Assembly (NCBI GenBank): GCA_003349915.1
Contig: QFXE01000021.1
Location: forward strand, 310,001-374,000
Origin: an endosymbiont of Escarpia spicata
Lineage (GTDB): Bacteria > Pseudomonadota > Gammaproteobacteria > Chromatiales > Chromatiaceae
Direction of reading: 5' to 3'
Length of the DNA: 64,000 nt
Part shown: one piece after another, positions 52,181 to 61,025 of the stretch
Layout of the letters: every line of letters starts with the position of its first letter
How positions within the stretch are numbered: the stretch's first letter is position 1
Notes under the pieces: model-generated
Seen by the model: the letters and a program-made list of their open reading frames with translations, nothing else
What the model was told of the DNA's origin: nothing
The model's database searches: none
Program-made: the position numbers and the translations under genes

Positions 52181-55171
52181 TCACTCCTTCTCGGGCGGCA
52201 GCATGTCAGAGCCGTGGATCAGAGCCCGGAACGGGGCCTGCAGGGTGATGAAGGCAAGGTCTGAACCGAGCGAACCGTTGTGTGCATGCCATTCAGCTCC
52301 TTGCCCCTCCTTCGGGAGCAGACTCGAGTCCAATTGGTCCAGGTCGATGTTGCTCATCTCCTGCAGTGCCTCTGCATTGTCCACCAGGTGTCCCCAACTG
52401 AGATCGCGCCAGTTACCGGGCGGCTCCAGCTCGGTACCGAAGTGCTCTCCCGCTGCATCGAGACCGAAACGGGGTTCGCTGGGCTGCTCCTGCAGCACGA
52501 AATACCAGCCTTGCTGCGCCTGATCCGTGCTCTCATCATCGCCTCTCGCCTCCTGCTGCGAGAGTGCAAAACCGGCAAAAAAGATATCGGGTGCCAGGCG
52601 GCCGAAGAACAGTGGGCTTTTCTTATTCTCCTCGCCCGGGTTCTCATCGCGGATTCCCCCTTCGGCTACGGATTGTCCATTCTCATCCTTCAGCATCGCC
52701 TTTTGCACATAGATGATCGTGTTGGGATAGTGCCGCAGCAGCTCTCCGCGGATCAGCAGCACTATCTGTTCTCCGTCAGTGGTCTGTTGGCAGGCATTCC
52801 CGCCCAGTTCCGATTTACCCCACATGTGGATAGGCCGGATATCCTTGAGACCGCCCGCGGGTTGTGGACCCATATAACCGCTCACGTCCCAGAATTGACG
52901 AAAACAGGTGCCCCGCTGGTCGGTGGGGTACTCGTGCCACAGCAGCTCGCGTGCCATTTCGTGATTGAGGCCCGCCATGTAGGATTCGATGAACTTCTGG
53001 TTGGTCTTCAAGAGAGAGACTGTGTTGGGGGGAATCTGTGAGACACCTGGCAGCAGCCACTCCTGCGACAACTCCTGCAGTGGCTCGTACATGGGCCGGT
53101 CGATCTCTGGAGCCACCATCACCTGTTCACCTGGGTGTTCCGCAGGATCCCACTCCACCCATTCGGCGGTTGTCAGACGCTCGGTCAGCGGCAGCAGAAT
53201 CGTCTGCGCAGGATCTGTCGCGGCCAGGATAGTGTCGCGCAGTAAATGGATTTCCAGGGGCTCCTGGGATGGCGGTTCAGGTGGGATAGGCCCCTCTCCA
53301 CTACTCGGGGTGGAGGGGCTCTGCGCATCGATGCTGCCGAAGATATGCGCGATTTCCTGGCGCTTTCGAGTCGCCAGCTCCTGAGTCCACTCACTCTCTG
53401 TGCCTGCCCACTCCTTGGGTACCGGCGTTTCTTCCGCTGGCTGGAAGTCAGGATTGGCAGGGGCCTGCATGATGATTTCTTCGCTCAGTTTGCCCTCGCG
53501 CAGCCCCTGGAGCAGGATGAGGGTGTCTGCATCGCTCGTATCCGGTTTTTGCAGGTGGTCGGCAACGGAAGCCAAGGTCGCTGATCCGCGCATCTTGCCA
53601 CCCCCGAGGGGAAACGTACGCTCACCCTCTATCAACCCTATCAGCAAGCCACTCTCTCCGCTGGCCGTAGAACCCTCGCTTTGTGTCGAACTCGTGGTCT
53701 CCTCCGGCTCCGGCAGCCGTCGCTGGCGTGTCCGGATCGGACCCAGGGGTCGACTGATGCGGCGGAACTGTCCTTCCAACAGCCCCCGTGCCGGTAGTTT
53801 TTGGCGCAGGGTTTGCCGAACGGTCTGCTGGTCCGCCTGAACCTGTCCATGCAGCGGTTCGGTGATGAACAGCAAGCTAAGCTCGTCCTGGGTCTCGAAA
53901 TGCCGTTCACGCAGGCGCTGGGTTACTGCGGCAGCGAGCTGGGTCTCGCGTAGCTGCTCGTTGATCTCAAGCACTCCCTCCACTTGGTCCCAAGCCTCAG
54001 CCATGAGTTCCTGCTGCAGCTTTTGCACCACGCGGGTACCGAGTCCGGCCATGGTGCGATGCCGCAGGTCGCTGTTGAGGGTATCGAACCAGGGATGATC
54101 GACGCTTGGAATCCTGTCCCGGGCGGCGTGCCAGCGCCCATACAGGGGCGGCGCCACCACCCGGGTCTCACCGCTGTCCAGCATGGCAGTCGGCACGTTG
54201 AGCCGCTCATGCAGCGATTTGGTAAATACCTTGTCCTGGGTCTCCGTGCTGTCCGGTTCGGCCGGGGAGACCAGCGCGCCCTCCAGGGCCATTGGCGCCT
54301 TGGCGGCTGGTGGGAGTTCAGGGCCTGGTGCGGATACGTCCATCTGCCGCCGGCCGACACCAGCCGACAGCTGTTTCGGTGGTAGCAGTTGCCGTGTCAG
54401 GGACTCGAAGTCGCCGGCCGCTCCGGTCTGAAAACGCCACTGGTAGTAGACGGGGAGTTTGACACTCGTAACCCCCTGCCACCAGGAAGGCTGCGCCGAA
54501 TGGTAGCGGACATCGTCGACACCGATCGCCTCGCCCAGTCCGGCAAGCCGGCCACGATTGAAGGCGGGCACCAGACAGACAGTGTAGGCGGTGTGCGGCT
54601 GCAGGCGACGTGGACAGAGGAGCCTGGATAGAGCCCGGTCGGGCTGTTGGTCGACGATATCAGCCACCTCCTCGTCCCCGTTCGCCTCCAGGCCGGTGAT
54701 CTGCACATGAGCCCAGGCCCAGGATTGGGTGAGGTGCGGCAGGCTGCTGGCATTCGCAACCTGAATCCAGGGCAGACGGCCGTCGGCGCCAGCGGCTTCG
54801 GTCCCAACTATCTCATTGTCGGTCAGGGCGATCAGCACCAGCCAGGGATGCAGGCGGTTATTGACAGGCGCCGCCGGCGTGTAGCGCCAGGGGAAGTCTA
54901 GCTGGTCAAACTCAATCAGGGGAAAGTAATTGCACTCGGCATCATGGACCTCCGGCTGCGGATAGGTGCGGATGATGGAGCGCGGATTGATGCCGGCCAC
55001 CTCACCGGGGCCATAGAGGGCGATCGGCGCGCTCACCTCTCGACCACCATTGAAAGCGAGAGTGACATCGAACGCCGCCCGTCCAGGGTCCGGGCTGCCG
55101 GCTGTGATCCCAGTGGAGATGCCCCGGCGCAGCCAGGGCAGGAAGGCGAGGGTTGCGGGATCTTGACTCAT
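52181..55171 (-). CDS. Giant-protein operon gene 3: conserved hypothetical, 996 residues
   Basis: Starts MSQDPATLAFLPWLRRGIS; the ATG at 55171 overlaps the stop of gene 2 (ATGA). The visible landmarks are WLVLIALTDNEI, VCLVPAFNRGRLAGLG, a stretch of disordered Ser/Gly/Thr/Glu residues in the middle, and a C-terminal GLNHEMARELLWHEYPTDQRG and CFRQFWDVSGY. No signal peptide or membrane segment. The middle includes a low-complexity stretch (TSSTQSEGSTASGESG) that may be a hinge between two folded parts. Domain recognition fails, so the role can only come from the partners. Confidence 0.8.
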   Translation of the reverse strand: MSQDPATLAFLPWLRRGISTGITAGSPDPGRAAFDVTLAFNGGREVSAPIALYGPGEVAGINPRSIIRTYPQPEVHDAECNYFPLIEFDQLDFPWRYTPAAPVNNRLHPWLVLIALTDNEIVGTEAAGADGRLPWIQVANASSLPHLTQSWAWAHVQITGLEANGDEEVADIVDQQPDRALSRLLCPRRLQPHTAYTVCLVPAFNRGRLAGLGEAIGVDDVRYHSAQPSWWQGVTSVKLPVYYQWRFQTGAAGDFESLTRQLLPPKQLSAGVGRRQMDVSAPGPELPPAAKAPMALEGALVSPAEPDSTETQDKVFTKSLHERLNVPTAMLDSGETRVVAPPLYGRWHAARDRIPSVDHPWFDTLNSDLRHRTMAGLGTRVVQKLQQELMAEAWDQVEGVLEINEQLRETQLAAAVTQRLRERHFETQDELSLLFITEPLHGQVQADQQTVRQTLRQKLPARGLLEGQFRRISRPLGPIRTRQRRLPEPEETTSSTQSEGSTASGESGLLIGLIEGERTFPLGGGKMRGSATLASVADHLQKPDTSDADTLILLQGLREGKLSEEIIMQAPANPDFQPAEETPVPKEWAGTESEWTQELATRKRQEIAHIFGSIDAQSPSTPSSGEGPIPPEPPSQEPLEIHLLRDTILAATDPAQTILLPLTERLTTAEWVEWDPAEHPGEQVMVAPEIDRPMYEPLQELSQEWLLPGVSQIPPNTVSLLKTNQKFIESYMAGLNHEMARELLWHEYPTDQRGTCFRQFWDVSGYMGPQPAGGLKDIRPIHMWGKSELGGNACQQTTDGEQIVLLIRGELLRHYPNTIIYVQKAMLKDENGQSVAEGGIRDENPGEENKKSPLFFGRLAPDIFFAGFALSQQEARGDDESTDQAQQGWYFVLQEQPSEPRFGLDAAGEHFGTELEPPGNWRDLSWGHLVDNAEALQEMSNIDLDQLDSSLLPKEGQGAEWHAHNGSLGSDLAFITLQAPFRALIHGSDMLPPEKE

Positions 55172-58100
55172 GACGCTTTCATCCATTCGTATTTGGAAAC
55201 GACCTGCCAACGCCCAGCCTGTTCCGGGTGCTCGATAAGGAGGGCAGCGAGGGCGTTGCGGGCAGCGGCCTTGCTCAAAGGGGTGGTTTTGGCGTTCAAG
55301 GGAGCCATATCTTTGGTATTGACGATTTGATAGCTCTCTTCTTTCAGGGTGAAGGCCTTGTGCTTGTTGGCACGAACTGCGTGTTTTCCAGATCCTGCAC
55401 GGCGCTTCAAAGATTGTGCCTTGGCCCCCCGCCGGCACATCGCCAGCAGCTCATCGCGCCCCAGGGGAGTTGTTACCACCGGCCGGCTGGTCTTGAGTCT
55501 TGTCGCACGTGCGCTTTCAAGGAGAACAGGGGCCACAGTTATTCCCCCGGCAGGGGCGTCGATGGTTTCAGTTTCGTACTCGATCGGGGCATAGTGGATC
55601 ACATTGCTGCCGCCCCACACCATCTGCCGGCTGCCCACGGTGACACCGGCCACCATGGGTTCGAAAGAGTCCCGACTGAGCTTCTCGTCATCCGACAACT
55701 GCTCGAACTGCCCCGGCGCAAACCAGTCCGCCACCGTCTCCCAATCACACTCATCTCCATCGATGGACTGAGGGGGAAGGTTCCCTACCCTGATCGATCT
55801 GATCTCAAAGTAATCATCACCAATGATTGCCAGCTCGCCGAACTTCTCCAGCCGCTGACTCAGGGGCACCACTTTCTGTCGCATGGTCACCCGGCCCATG
55901 GGGTGGACCATGAGCGGGATATCCTCGCCCTCAGGCGCCTTGAGGCTGACCCCTGCATACACGCCATCAGGCAGCGTGGCACTCCAGTTGCGGGGATCCC
56001 GGATAGCTGCATCCAGGGGCTCCCAGACATCCTTGGGGGCGAGTGTGATCGAGCTGCGCTCGCCGACGGTCACGTCGACGGCGATACAGATATCCGCAAA
56101 CAGGATCGAGACGCAGGCACGACCCCGAATGCGGTAGGGGGCCGGTCCCGAAAGGGTGGCAATGATAGCGACCCCCGCCAGTGTCTCGCCGAAAAGACGA
56201 AATGAGATGATCTGCTCGAAGTCGGCCCGAAAATAGAAAGGGTCGAGAATGAGTAAGGCATGGAAGCTCAGATACCCTTCCAGACTTGCTGGTCCAGCGG
56301 CGGCGTACAGCTCGGCCCTGGCCCCAAACTGAATGGTATTGGAGGTGATGGCCATATAGCCCTGCAGGGTAATACGCGGATTGTCCTCATTGCCCAGGGA
56401 GACGGTAATCGGCTTTAGGGTGGGAAAGTTTGGCGGGCTCCTAAAGTGCGGGTTGAAGCCACCGATCGCGAGGGCAAAATTTGGCTTCCCGCCCCAGGAC
56501 AGACGCAGAGCCATGTCGCCATAGATGGGGAAACCGTTGATCTGGGAATCCCGTAGCGAGGCATCGACGGCCAGCCTCTCGTTGGCAAAATCAAGGATAC
56601 CCAACACATCCACATGCAGAGAGACGATGGGGTTATTCTCGTCCGGCAAGGCTGCGCTGATCTGACCCAGGAGCACCAGCAGTATCGGATCGGGAACCTC
56701 GAGGAAAATACCGAGTTCGGCATCGATCAGTCGCGGTGTACCCCAGCTCAAGCGGGCCATGGGCCCAAACACGTAACGGCCAGGCTGAACCGGGAAGAAG
56801 TTGCGCACGTCGCTGATGATCTGCGGCATGTTGCGTTGTGGATCCTCGGGAAACAGGATGGGATCGGTGGAGCCGTTACGGATGCCGTTTTGCAGGGCCT
56901 CCAGGGCCATGCTGCGGTGGATACCGATCAGCCCCCCGGCCCCGGTCAGGGCAAAAACGAAGCTGAGCTGGATGGGTGGAAACTCGCCGCTGATGATGAC
57001 CAGAAAGGAGAATCCCGGCGATGGCAGAGGGCCACCGTCGCTACGGCGAGTGTCTAACAACCCGATGGCGGTCAGGGAGATCTCGAAGATATCGAGTGCC
57101 AGCACCCCGGCATAGCGCCCGTTTTCCGGGTCGAAAACCAGGGTTCCACCACCGCTGACCAGACCGCCGTCGAGCGAGATACCCATGCCTTCCGGCGGCT
57201 TGAGGCCGATATCGAGCGATACGGGGCCAAAATTGCCGTTGCCATTCGCAGGAAACGAGATGCGGGTCTCGAGTCCGATGCGCTCCACAACGGCGTTGAA
57301 GGGGCCCAGGTTGAGGCTGGCGGAGGCGTCGGCGCCGATCAGCAGCCCCCCGCCCTCCTCTACGCCGATACCAAGGCCGATGCGCCGGATGTCCACCACT
57401 CCGCCCAGGGAGAGGTGGAGCGGCAGGGCGATGTCCAGGGTGGCGCTGCCATCAAATGCCAGCCCCTCGGTCGACGACCAGCCGATAGTAATGTCGAAGT
57501 CGACCGCCAAGCCCTCTTCCGGCAGCACACTCGACAGAAAACCGTAGCGCTCCGGGACATCGATCTGCAGGCGGGCACCACGGATCGGCAGACGTAGCGC
57601 GAATTCAGCCTCACCATCCGCATCCAGTTCAAAGTCGACCAACAGACCAAGGGTGCCGATCCACAGAGCCACGCCTTCCGGGTCGCCGAGGAGGAGGCGT
57701 CTCTCTCCGTCGGGCTCGCTGCGGGTGATGGCCAGTTGGGCTCCGAAGCTTGGTAGCATTTGGTCCTCTTCCAACAACGAGGCAACCTGCACACCGGAGG
57801 GGCGCAGAACCACTGCATAGCGTGACGGGGCATCGGCCGAGATCTGGATCGATAGTGTCCATTGATCGCCCAGATCGACCACTTCAGAGGCACCGCCAAC
57901 CCCGAACGGCACAAAAGCAAACCCTGGCAAAGGGTCCTGTTCGTTCCCAGGCAGGGGTAAAACCGCCAGACCGGCCTGGCCGCCGATCTGCCCACCATCC
58001 GTCGCCGCCCGCTCTATGTTGGCCAGCGGGATGTGCAACTGGGCATCTGGGTTGTCCCGCTCGGGATCCGTGCCCAGGATCTGCGCATCAGATGGGGTGG

Positions 58101-58761
58101 GGTAGGTGAAGAAGACCGGGATGCCGATGCCAAGTAACAGCCGCTCCAGGGCGAAGAGGAGTTCGTACTGTTTGAGACTGGCATCATCCCATAGGAAGGT
58201 ATCCCGCATGATGCTGCCAGGATCGCCGAGCCAGCGACCGAGCTTCCCAAAGTCCACCTGCGGCAATAATGGCTGACCCTCTTGCGGGGCTTCGGCCAGT
58301 CCTAACGCCAGCTCAAGGGGGGTGGGCGGCAAGATGATGACGCCGGTCAGCTCCAGAATGCCAAGCAGCCCTGGCTGGTGATTGCGCAGGTAGTGGGTCA
58401 GCAGATAGTTCAGCAACAGCCATCCCAACCCTGGCCCGCCGTTGTACCCCGGCAGGCCGTCTAGTCCGCGGACGGCTTCCAGCAGTCTACCCAGGGCATC
58501 AATGAACGCGGGAAGCTGAGTCGGAGAGGGGGGCTGTCCGGTCGCCAGGAGGTCACTCAGGGGGGTGCAGGCACCGTCGATTACTGCGACAATCTCAATT
58601 AATTGATCATCGTCCACCTCGATGTCGTCCGGGTCAAGCCCAGCATCGGCAACGAGCCTCAGCAGGCCTGCCGGCTGCTCCTCCTGCGCAGCAACCGCCA
58701 GCGGCTCGAACATCCACGCTACCCCCGTCAGCAGTGCCTGTGTCGTGCTTTGGCTCGGCAT
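55168..58761 (-). CDS. Giant-protein operon gene 2: DUF6603-like beta-rich protein, 1197 residues
   Basis: From the ATG at 58761, with GGAGGAG seven bases upstream. Residues from about 260 to 960 are dominated by alternating hydrophobic strands with glycines (LAFDGSATLDIALPLHLSLGG, GGLLIGADASASLNLGP, ERLAVDASLRDSQINGFPIYGDMALRLSWGG, ITLQGYMAITSNTIQFGARAELYAA), a pattern I associate with the DUF6603 family. The region DPFYFRADFEQIISFRLFGETLAGVA is close to that family's consensus. The last 170 residues are basic and less structured (GAKAQSLKRRAGSGKHAVRANKHK). It may form a long amphipathic beta groove or solenoid for binding lipids or polymers, but this is inference. Confidence 0.7.
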   Translation of the reverse strand: MPSQSTTQALLTGVAWMFEPLAVAAQEEQPAGLLRLVADAGLDPDDIEVDDDQLIEIVAVIDGACTPLSDLLATGQPPSPTQLPAFIDALGRLLEAVRGLDGLPGYNGGPGLGWLLLNYLLTHYLRNHQPGLLGILELTGVIILPPTPLELALGLAEAPQEGQPLLPQVDFGKLGRWLGDPGSIMRDTFLWDDASLKQYELLFALERLLLGIGIPVFFTYPTPSDAQILGTDPERDNPDAQLHIPLANIERAATDGGQIGGQAGLAVLPLPGNEQDPLPGFAFVPFGVGGASEVVDLGDQWTLSIQISADAPSRYAVVLRPSGVQVASLLEEDQMLPSFGAQLAITRSEPDGERRLLLGDPEGVALWIGTLGLLVDFELDADGEAEFALRLPIRGARLQIDVPERYGFLSSVLPEEGLAVDFDITIGWSSTEGLAFDGSATLDIALPLHLSLGGVVDIRRIGLGIGVEEGGGLLIGADASASLNLGPFNAVVERIGLETRISFPANGNGNFGPVSLDIGLKPPEGMGISLDGGLVSGGGTLVFDPENGRYAGVLALDIFEISLTAIGLLDTRRSDGGPLPSPGFSFLVIISGEFPPIQLSFVFALTGAGGLIGIHRSMALEALQNGIRNGSTDPILFPEDPQRNMPQIISDVRNFFPVQPGRYVFGPMARLSWGTPRLIDAELGIFLEVPDPILLVLLGQISAALPDENNPIVSLHVDVLGILDFANERLAVDASLRDSQINGFPIYGDMALRLSWGGKPNFALAIGGFNPHFRSPPNFPTLKPITVSLGNEDNPRITLQGYMAITSNTIQFGARAELYAAAGPASLEGYLSFHALLILDPFYFRADFEQIISFRLFGETLAGVAIIATLSGPAPYRIRGRACVSILFADICIAVDVTVGERSSITLAPKDVWEPLDAAIRDPRNWSATLPDGVYAGVSLKAPEGEDIPLMVHPMGRVTMRQKVVPLSQRLEKFGELAIIGDDYFEIRSIRVGNLPPQSIDGDECDWETVADWFAPGQFEQLSDDEKLSRDSFEPMVAGVTVGSRQMVWGGSNVIHYAPIEYETETIDAPAGGITVAPVLLESARATRLKTSRPVVTTPLGRDELLAMCRRGAKAQSLKRRAGSGKHAVRANKHKAFTLKEESYQIVNTKDMAPLNAKTTPLSKAAARNALAALLIEHPEQAGRWQVVSKYEWMKAS

Positions 58762-58765
58762 CGAT

Positions 58766-60718
58766 CTACTCCTCCGGTGTTGAATTGAATTCGATGATCG
58801 TTCGGAAGAGATAGGGTAGCCGGTTGGTAATCTCCGTCGCCCTCCTCCGCGCATCCTCTACCTTCATGTCGGAGGGGAAGCTGGACCTGATCATGCCGTA
58901 AGGAAGAATATCGATCTCGTACAAGGTGCCTTTCGGGTTGAAACTGGTGGTATCTTCGTCTCCACGTAACCTGAAGCTGGAGAATATGTGCTCCCACTGC
59001 AACAGGAAGTCCGGATTATCAACTGGGGTTCCATGGGGCTGTTTGCTCATGTTCTCGGTGGCGAGCGGCATGTGATAGACGGGCAGGAATTCGTAGTAAT
59101 CACCCGCATCGTGCTGCCTGAGCCTGATCCGCTTGACCACAATCTCCGCTTCGAATGGAATTTTGGGGCCATCTGATTTCGGCTCTATCCTTAATTTGCT
59201 CTCCACTGTTCCAAGTTTCGTCAACCGCGCCAAGAAAGGATTGTTCTTGTAATAGATCCGCGAGACCTGTCCGGGAATGTCCGGGAGTTCGTACCTCACC
59301 GGCGGATTCCCATCGGTGAGGTAGGCACGTTTGAAGCCGAAAAAATCTTGTTGGGGATCCAGGCCAGGAGTAACGTCGGCCCATTGGTTGCCGAAATAAC
59401 AGTGCCGGGCCCAAAGGAGCTGCTCCGTCGGCCGGAAATACTCGACCAGAACGCAGCCGATGAAGGTCAGCGCAAATCCCAGGGCCACCGCTATCGGAAG
59501 GATGATCGGAATCGCGGTGCCGGCGGTAACGGAACCGATCAACGCGATATTTGCAATCGTCATGATAGCGATGCCGGTGGACCCCATGCCGTAACCTGCG
59601 GCGGGGATATAGTACCCGTCCTGCAAGGCGTTTATGGCATCGATAAACCGCATTGCGGAGTCCCAAAAGGCAAATACGGAGCTGTATAAGGTGAAGCGGG
59701 TGGCCGCAATTTTCCAATTCTGTTTCTTGACCACCAGCGCAAACAGCTGGGCGACACTGTTCATCACCCCGGCGGTATCGGTGGCCATATCCCCAAGATT
59801 CATGGCACTGGGGTATTGTTTGTACTCCAGGTAGGTGTAATAGAGCTTCAGAGATTCGAGGACCAGCATGAAACTCGCAACGCTGCTTTGTCCTGCCTGG
59901 GAGAATAGACCCCGTTTGAACTTGTAGTCGGTCTGTACCTTTTCCACAATGGCCCGGCCTTTCTGGACGTCAATGTCCATTTGGGCGAACGCGTCTACGG
60001 TGTTGGGCAGACACAAATCGATGAAGTCCTCCAAGTATTGGTGGAACGTCTCCATCGGGATCTTCGGGGCCTCTGCCCCCTGGTTCTGGGCCTCTGCGTC
60101 ACCGAGCTGATCGAGCATTGCCGGCAGAAGGCCGAAGTAAACGTTTGACAGCAACTCCGCGGCACGCATTGCCGTATGCTGTGCGTCCGAGCACTGCTGC
60201 TGCTCCGAATCCTCCTTCAGAAATGAGATGTCGAAATCCCCTTGCGTAGAGTTGATAAATCGCTGGGGATGGAGCAGCGGCAGGTTAGTGTCTGTCGGGG
60301 CAACAGCGACGCACTTCCTTAGGTAAACCTGACCCGGTTCGCTGGCGGCCAGGGCGGTGATGAACTGATGTGCCTGTTCCAACTGCTTTTCGATGGGGTA
60401 GTCGCGGAATTCATTGATGAATTCCTGTTTGTCGAGCTCTTTCACAAGTGCGGTGACGGCCTTTCCAACCTTCTTATCGATCCTATCGCGCGCCGCTTTC
60501 ATCACTCCCTTAAACGTTTGGTACCGACTGTTTGCCCATTCATCCTCCTGCATCCCCTGGGCTTCCAGTATCTGGAGGGTCTCATAGAGCAGGAACTTGT
60601 CTGCGTTGCCGGGATTGAGGCTTCTTCCCAGCCACTGCGGCCACTGCTTCAGTGTTTCGTTATATGCATTAAGGGCGGTGAGGGCCGCAGAAAAGGAACT
60701 TTTACGTGGAGGAAGCAT
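58766..60718 (-). CDS. Giant-protein operon gene 1: hydrophobic, pore-former-like protein, 650 residues
   Basis: From the ATG at 60718 after a GGAGAGGGG sequence. The first about 350 residues are helical and charged (NETLKQWPQWLGRSLN, AARDRIDKKVGKAVTALVKELDKQEFINEF). Residues about 370-425 form a glycine- and isoleucine-rich hydrophobic block (MGSTGIAIMTIANIALIGS, GTAIPIILPIAVALGFALTF), long enough for two membrane passages, followed by EQLLWARHCYFGNQW. This arrangement reminds me of the C-terminal region of VasX/BTH_I2691-type T6SS pore-forming effectors (hydrophobic hairpin, then a W/C-containing segment), but sequence proof is missing. The C-terminal part is predicted beta-rich. First gene of the operon. 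Confidence 0.65.
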   Translation of the reverse strand: MLPPRKSSFSAALTALNAYNETLKQWPQWLGRSLNPGNADKFLLYETLQILEAQGMQEDEWANSRYQTFKGVMKAARDRIDKKVGKAVTALVKELDKQEFINEFRDYPIEKQLEQAHQFITALAASEPGQVYLRKCVAVAPTDTNLPLLHPQRFINSTQGDFDISFLKEDSEQQQCSDAQHTAMRAAELLSNVYFGLLPAMLDQLGDAEAQNQGAEAPKIPMETFHQYLEDFIDLCLPNTVDAFAQMDIDVQKGRAIVEKVQTDYKFKRGLFSQAGQSSVASFMLVLESLKLYYTYLEYKQYPSAMNLGDMATDTAGVMNSVAQLFALVVKKQNWKIAATRFTLYSSVFAFWDSAMRFIDAINALQDGYYIPAAGYGMGSTGIAIMTIANIALIGSVTAGTAIPIILPIAVALGFALTFIGCVLVEYFRPTEQLLWARHCYFGNQWADVTPGLDPQQDFFGFKRAYLTDGNPPVRYELPDIPGQVSRIYYKNNPFLARLTKLGTVESKLRIEPKSDGPKIPFEAEIVVKRIRLRQHDAGDYYEFLPVYHMPLATENMSKQPHGTPVDNPDFLLQWEHIFSSFRLRGDEDTTSFNPKGTLYEIDILPYGMIRSSFPSDMKVEDARRRATEITNRLPYLFRTIIEFNSTPEE

Positions 60719-60823
60719 GACATCACCCCTCTCCTGGGATGGGACAGAATATGAGCAGCGCCAGGATTGCATTTTTACCCTGGTACCGCAGACACCAGCC
60801 TGGATTTAAAATCCTTGCCCTTA

Positions 60824-60852
60824 AATATAGTATGGATATTATTTGTCTACAA
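60824..60852 (-). promoter_or_regulatory. Predicted promoter of the giant-protein operon
   Basis: Read on the minus strand, TTGTAG (+ strand 60847-60852) is followed after 17 bases by TATATT (+ strand 60824-60829). The region is AT-rich compared with its surroundings. Transcription would start about 100 bases before the ATG of gene 1 at 60718. Confidence 0.5.
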
Positions 60853-60922
60853 GCACCACTTAGTCAGCAAATTAATCCTATATGGATAATGCAGCCGAAG
60901 ACCGGTTCTGATTCTCCACGTT

Positions 60923-60989
60923 TATGATCAGTTGCAGATTTGAACGGTGGCGCTTTTAGGTCACTACACGGATTCAGGTTAAAGTAGGC
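60923..60989. repeat. Direct repeat, copy 2 (upstream of M48 peptidase gene)
   Basis: Second copy of the 67-base repeat starting at 45781, same orientation; 60955-60977 is identical to the first copy. Its left part resembles the last codons of the GGDEF-EAL gene but is not in a gene here. It lies about 40 bases before the M48 start codon. The two copies delimit an island of 15.1 kb. Confidence 0.85.
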
Positions 60990-61025
60990 CATTCTGTATT
61001 CAGAGCCATCCAGGTAGTCAACAGC

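Noticed and set aside
45922-60718. The large operon as a type VI secretion, contractile injection or phage tail locus.
   Set aside because: No sheath, tube, baseplate, ClpV, VgrG, portal, terminase or tape-measure features are found in any of the five proteins or nearby.
45922-60718. The operon as a nonribosomal peptide or polyketide cluster.
   Set aside because: None of the proteins shows adenylation, condensation, ketosynthase or carrier-protein motifs.
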